Positions 59,288-64,000 of a stretch of DNA of 64,000 nucleotides are shown in pieces. The notes beneath the pieces were generated by a model. That model searched no databases. It was not told the origin of the DNA and was given only the letters and a program-made list of their open reading frames with translations. Each line of letters starts with the position of its first letter. The first letter of the stretch is position 1. The stretch is from assembly GCA_944327625.1 (NCBI GenBank), contig CALVHL010000007.1, positions 1 to 64,000 of the forward strand. The letters are read 5' to 3'. A program made the translations under genes and the position numbers. Origin of the DNA: an uncultured Clostridia bacterium (GTDB lineage: Bacteria; Bacillota; Clostridia; Christensenellales; Borkfalkiaceae).

Positions 59288-59346
59288 GATATAAATAAGG
59301 TTAAAATTACACATAATATATATACAGAATACATTAAAGGAGATAA

Positions 59347-60804
<1,458 letters not shown>

Positions 60805-60865
60805 TTATAAGGCGGAGGTCAGATCCTCCGCTTAAATACTTGAAAGAGGAGAAATTTTAAACATT

Positions 60866-62398
60866 ATGCAGCACCAAAGAGTACTTATCCTTGACTTTGG
60901 CGGACAGTATAATCAGCTTATCGCAAGGCGCGTGAGAGAGCTTTCGGTATTCTGCGACCTCGTTCCCTGCGATATGTCCTATGAAAAGATAGTCGAATAC
61001 AACCCCATCGGCATAATCTTCACAGGCGGCCCCAACAGCGTCTACGAGGAGGGCAGCCCGAGGATAGACAAGCGCGTGTTTGAGCTCGGCATACCCGTGC
61101 TGGGTATCTGCTACGGCTGTCAGCTTATGGCGTACACGCTCGGCGGCACGGTAGAACACGCCCAGACGAGCGAATACGGCAAGGTGGAGGTCAGCTACAA
61201 GAGCTCGCCCATTACGGTGGATATGCCCGCCAAGGCGGTCTGCTGGATGAGCCATACCGACAGAATAACCGTCCTGCCCGAGGGCTTCGTCGGGCTTGCA
61301 AAGTCGGACAACTGCCCCTACGCGGCGTTCGGCGATAAGGAAAGAAAGCTTTACGGCGTACAGTTCCACCCCGAAGTCAACCACACCTTCAAGGGCACGC
61401 AGATACTCAAAAACTTCCTCTACGAGGTGTGCGGCGCGGTCGGCGACTGGACCATGTCCAACTTCGTCGCAAACAAGATTGACGAACTCCGCGCGAGGAT
61501 AGGCGACAAGAAAGTGCTGTGCGCAATGTCGGGCGGCGTCGACAGCGCGGTTGCGGCAACGCTCCTGCACAGGGCGGTGGGCGATCAGCTCGTCTGCGTA
61601 TTCGTCGACCACGGACTTTTGAGAAAGTACGAGGCGGACGAGGTAATGAGCGTGTTTAAAGACGGGCTCGGCATGAACCTCATCAAGGCGGACGACGGCA
61701 GGATATTCCTCGAAAAGCTCAAAGGCGTGACCGATCCCGAGACCAAGAGAAAGATAATCGGCGAACAGTTCATCCGCTCCTTTGAAAAGCAGGCAAAGGC
61801 GATAGGCAAGGTCGATTTCCTGGTTCAGGGCACGATATATCCCGACGTAATCGAGAGCGGCAAGGGCAAATCTGCCGTCATAAAGTCGCACCACAACGTC
61901 GGCGGACTGCCCTCGGTCGTCGACTTCAAGGAGATTGTAGAGCCGCTCCGCGACCTCTTTAAGGACGAGGTCAGAAAGGTCGGCTTCGAGCTGGGGCTGC
62001 CCAAAAAGGTAGTAATGCGCCAGCCCTTCCCCGGCCCCGGGCTTGCGATAAGGATAATGGGCGAAGTCACCGAAGAAAAGCTTGAAACGCTGCGCGACAG
62101 CGACTATATCCTCAGGGAGGAGATAGCCAAAGCCGGTCTCGACGGCGAGATATGGCAGTATTTCACGGTCATAACCAACTCTAAGACGGTCGGCGTTCAG
62201 GGCGATTTCAGAACGTATGAAAACGTCGTCGCCATCCGCGCCGTGACTTCCGTCGACGCGATGACCGCAGACTGGGCGAGAATACCCTACGACGTCCTCG
62301 AAACCATCTCGACGAGGATAGTCAACGAGGTCAAGCACGTCAACCGCATCGTCTACGACATAACTTCCAAACCCCCTTCAACCATCGAGTGGGAGTAA
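60866..62398 (+). CDS. guaA: GMP synthase (glutamine-hydrolysing)
   Basis: A 510-residue bifunctional enzyme. The N-terminal class I amidotransferase domain has [17 protein letters not shown] (Cys nucleophile) and the His/Glu triad in [12 protein letters not shown]; the synthetase domain has the P-loop [18 protein letters not shown], and the C-terminal dimerization domain ends [17 protein letters not shown], the standard GuaA terminus. AGAGGAGA precedes the start. It completes the guaB-guaA pair and is followed by a terminator. Confidence 0.96.
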   Translation: MQHQRVLILDFGGQYNQLIARRVRELSVFCDLVPCDMSYEKIVEYNPIGIIFTGGPNSVYEEGSPRIDKRVFELGIPVLGICYGCQLMAYTLGGTVEHAQTSEYGKVEVSYKSSPITVDMPAKAVCWMSHTDRITVLPEGFVGLAKSDNCPYAAFGDKERKLYGVQFHPEVNHTFKGTQILKNFLYEVCGAVGDWTMSNFVANKIDELRARIGDKKVLCAMSGGVDSAVAATLLHRAVGDQLVCVFVDHGLLRKYEADEVMSVFKDGLGMNLIKADDGRIFLEKLKGVTDPETKRKIIGEQFIRSFEKQAKAIGKVDFLVQGTIYPDVIESGKGKSAVIKSHHNVGGLPSVVDFKEIVEPLRDLFKDEVRKVGFELGLPKKVVMRQPFPGPGLAIRIMGEVTEEKLETLRDSDYILREEIAKAGLDGEIWQYFTVITNSKTVGVQGDFRTYENVVAIRAVTSVDAMTADWARIPYDVLETISTRIVNEVKHVNRIVYDITSKPPSTIEWE

Positions 62399-62410
62399 TC
62401 TTAAACTTAA

Positions 62411-62438
62411 CGCCCCGCACATTCTGCGGGGCTTTTGA
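62411..62438 (+). terminator. Terminator after guaA
   Basis: GCCCCGCA / TGCGGGGC stem with a five-base loop, followed by TTTT. Confidence 0.8.
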
Positions 62439-62505
62439 ATACGCGCCGCAAGGCGCAGAGCCGCGCCTCCGCGCGGCGCAATAATCTCATACAGGGAGAA
62501 ACGCT

Positions 62506-62973
62506 ATGAAATCAGAATACGCAACGACGGAAGATATAAGCATACTCACCGAGCTTCGGCTTGCGTACCTTGCCGCCGACTTCGGCGAAGTGGGGGAGGA
62601 GCTCAAAACCGCCGTCCGCCGCGAGCTGCCGCCGTACTTTGAAAGACATCTCAATTCCGACATATTCGGCTATCTCATGCGCGAGGGCGACGACGTCGCC
62701 GCCTGCGCCTTTCTGCTCGTCGTCGAAAAGCCGCACAGCCCGTTGTTTCCGACGGGCAAAATCGGCATAGTCATGAACGTCTACACCCGTCCCGACTGCC
62801 GTCACAGGGGCTACGCCCGCAGCCTAATTCAACAGCTGCTCGCCGACGCGAAGGCAAAGGGGCTCAGTTTCGTCGAATTGCAGGCGACGGCGGCGGGCTA
62901 TCCGCTCTATAAGTCGCTCGGCTTTGCCGACGAGGAGAGCAGATATAGAAATATGATCTACCCCATAGCCTGA
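62506..62973 (+). CDS. GNAT family acetyltransferase
   Basis: A 155-residue N-acetyltransferase. The acetyl-CoA loop is RPDCRHRGYARSLIQQLL (R/Q-x-x-G-x-G/A type) and the C-terminal motif is VELQATAAGYPLYKSLGFAD. The substrate is not evident. Start ATG 62506 after AGGGAGA. Single gene between guaA and the helicase. Confidence 0.88.
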   Translation: MKSEYATTEDISILTELRLAYLAADFGEVGEELKTAVRRELPPYFERHLNSDIFGYLMREGDDVAACAFLLVVEKPHSPLFPTGKIGIVMNVYTRPDCRHRGYARSLIQQLLADAKAKGLSFVELQATAAGYPLYKSLGFADEESRYRNMIYPIA

Positions 62974-63010
62974 TAGGTTTTTAAATCAATCCGTAACATT
63001 TTTTAAGCGA

Positions 63011-63062
63011 ACGCCCCGCGGCGGCGGACGAAAGTCCCCCGCCGCGGGGCGCTGTTTTTTTG
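63011..63062. terminator. Terminator before the helicase gene
   Basis: GCCCCGCGGCGG / CCGCCGCGGGGC stem followed by GCTGTTTTTTTG. Confidence 0.85.
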
Positions 63063-63183
63063 TAAAATTTAATGACAAATTCGTGTAAGTCGTGCGAAAA
63101 AATTGCATTTTTGCCGCGCAAAGCTGGCGCTTTCAGCCAAATATGGCGGTTTGCTTGCATTTTGTGACGACTGGTGATATACT

Positions 63184-63189
63184 TATAAT
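63184..63189 (+). promoter_or_regulatory. -10 box of the helicase gene
   Basis: TATAAT 14 bases before the ATG, with TTGTGA 16 bases upstream as a possible -35; a second TATAAT at 63196-63201 is too close to the start. The leader would be only about seven bases and has no ribosome site. Confidence 0.4.
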
Positions 63190-63203
63190 TCGATATATAA
63201 TGT

Positions 63204-64000
63204 ATGGCTGACATCAACGAACTCAAAAAGTTAATAGATCCGCATAAGCAGCCCGACAAGCAGTTCTATCTCGACCTGCTCGACGAGGAAAAGCAGAGGA
63301 AGTGGGAGGAAATTCATCTTTCCGCCGTGCTCTCCATGCTCAAAATCATGTACGTCGGCAAGCTCACCCGCGCAATAAAGGACGCGCAGGCGGAAAAGGC
63401 AGAGCTGTTGCGCTCGCCCGACTACAATGCGGAAAAATATAAGAGGGTGCTCGAACTCGACGCGCTCATCTCGTCGTGCGTGCAGAAGCGCCTCGCCTAC
63501 AAGTGCTTTTTCGACGAGACCTATTTCGCCCGAATGGACCTCGAAGACGACAAGGACGGGTATAACAGCTATTATATCGGCAAGCACGGCGACGAGGGGC
63601 TGGAAATAGTCGACTGGCGCGCCCCGCTCGCAAGGCGGTACTATCAGAAAAGTAAGCTGCAATTTTCCATAAACCAATTCAACTATAAGCTCGTCCTGCG
63701 CCGTTCGCTGCGCACGCGCAACGGCAGGCTGGAGGACTTCAAGAACGAATATCTGACCGTCGGCGACAACCTCACGGAGGAGGAGATAGGCGGCAGAGAC
63801 GCCTCCGTAGTGTTCGATCCCTTCCTCAAAGAGATACTGCAATCGCGCAAGGAAAAGGACGAAATCTGCGACATAATAGAGACCATTCAGGAGCGGCAGT
63901 ACGAGATAATCACCGCCCCCGAACGCGCCGAAATGGTCGTGCAGGGCGTGGCGGGCAGCGGCAAGACGATGATACTTCTTCACAGGCTGAGCTATCTCAT
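63204..64000 (+). CDS. HelD-type UvrD-like helicase, 5' part
   Basis: The frame starts at ATG 63204 and is open to the right edge of the window (265 codons). It begins with a coiled-coil arm (DEEKQRKWEEIHLSAVLSML), followed by YYIGKHGDEGLEIVDWRAPL, typical of HelD, and the Walker A segment MVVQGVAGSGKTMILLHRLS of superfamily 1 helicases. HelD proteins bind RNA polymerase and recycle stalled complexes; this role is inferred from family. The rest of the ATPase lies outside the window. Confidence 0.88.
   Translation, partial: MADINELKKLIDPHKQPDKQFYLDLLDEEKQRKWEEIHLSAVLSMLKIMYVGKLTRAIKDAQAEKAELLRSPDYNAEKYKRVLELDALISSCVQKRLAYKCFFDETYFARMDLEDDKDGYNSYYIGKHGDEGLEIVDWRAPLARRYYQKSKLQFSINQFNYKLVLRRSLRTRNGRLEDFKNEYLTVGDNLTEEEIGGRDASVVFDPFLKEILQSRKEKDEICDIIETIQERQYEIITAPERAEMVVQGVAGSGKTMILLHRLSYL

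Overview
The window looks like a chromosomal segment of an anaerobic, probably gut-associated member of the Bacillota (class Clostridia). Supporting signs: an intact sporulation sigma-K gene, the Firmicutes order secA-prfB, T-box, M-box and Mn2+ riboswitch leaders, TTGACA/TATAAT promoters, strong AGGAGG ribosome sites, a TM1266-type hydrogenase-associated regulator and a BspA-type leucine-rich-repeat protein. By eye the core genes are fairly GC-rich. Three stretches are clearly more AT-rich and accessory: about 1-3650, about 31950-32880 and about 36540-38760. Species cannot be decided from the sequence alone.

Layout. 1-3650 is accessory: the 3' part of a leucine-rich-repeat surface protein, then a remnant mobilizable element (MobV relaxase, a hairpin-rich oriT in front of it, one small conserved-looking protein), lying against the 3' end of a tRNA-Glu gene (3716-3790, minus). 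4100-31950 is ordinary core genome, mostly on the plus strand: a heterodimeric ABC exporter, sigK, tyrS, a YigZ protein, (minus) ilvE plus a DUF1349 protein, recX-birA-nnr, a Mn2+ riboswitch with a CaCA cation exchanger, a solitary mazF, lspA-rluD, der-plsY, an aconitase-like hydratase, a TM1266 regulator, a three-gene ABC importer, lepA, an MGMT-type protein and hemW. 31950-38760 is a second accessory stretch: two small membrane proteins and a gene fragment, an M-box-controlled Mg2+ P-type ATPase with a two-stage leader, and a low-GC minus-strand pair encoding a glycerophosphodiesterase and a protein with a C-terminal TIR domain. 39000-64000 returns to core functions: a type IIA topoisomerase pair, adenine deaminase, secA-prfB, tsaD, a T-box-controlled eukaryotic-type ileS, feoAB, a pseudouridine synthase, guaB, guaA, and the start of a HelD-type helicase.

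Most noteworthy signals: (1) the GDPD/TIR gene pair, which looks like a candidate defence or signalling module; (2) a dispersed hairpin-forming repeat with core GCGGCATATATGCGGGGC, found after many stop codons and apparently also lodged inside three reading frames; (3) a set of genes whose -10 box sits exactly six bases before the start codon, implying leaderless mRNAs, all four encoding membrane or exported proteins; (4) a cluster of four co-oriented DnaA-box-like 9-mers at 57.6-57.8 kb, away from dnaA; (5) the mgtA leader, with an M-box, two terminators and a translated 42-codon upstream reading frame; (6) a MobV-type oriT in front of a relaxase whose expected start codon reads ATA.
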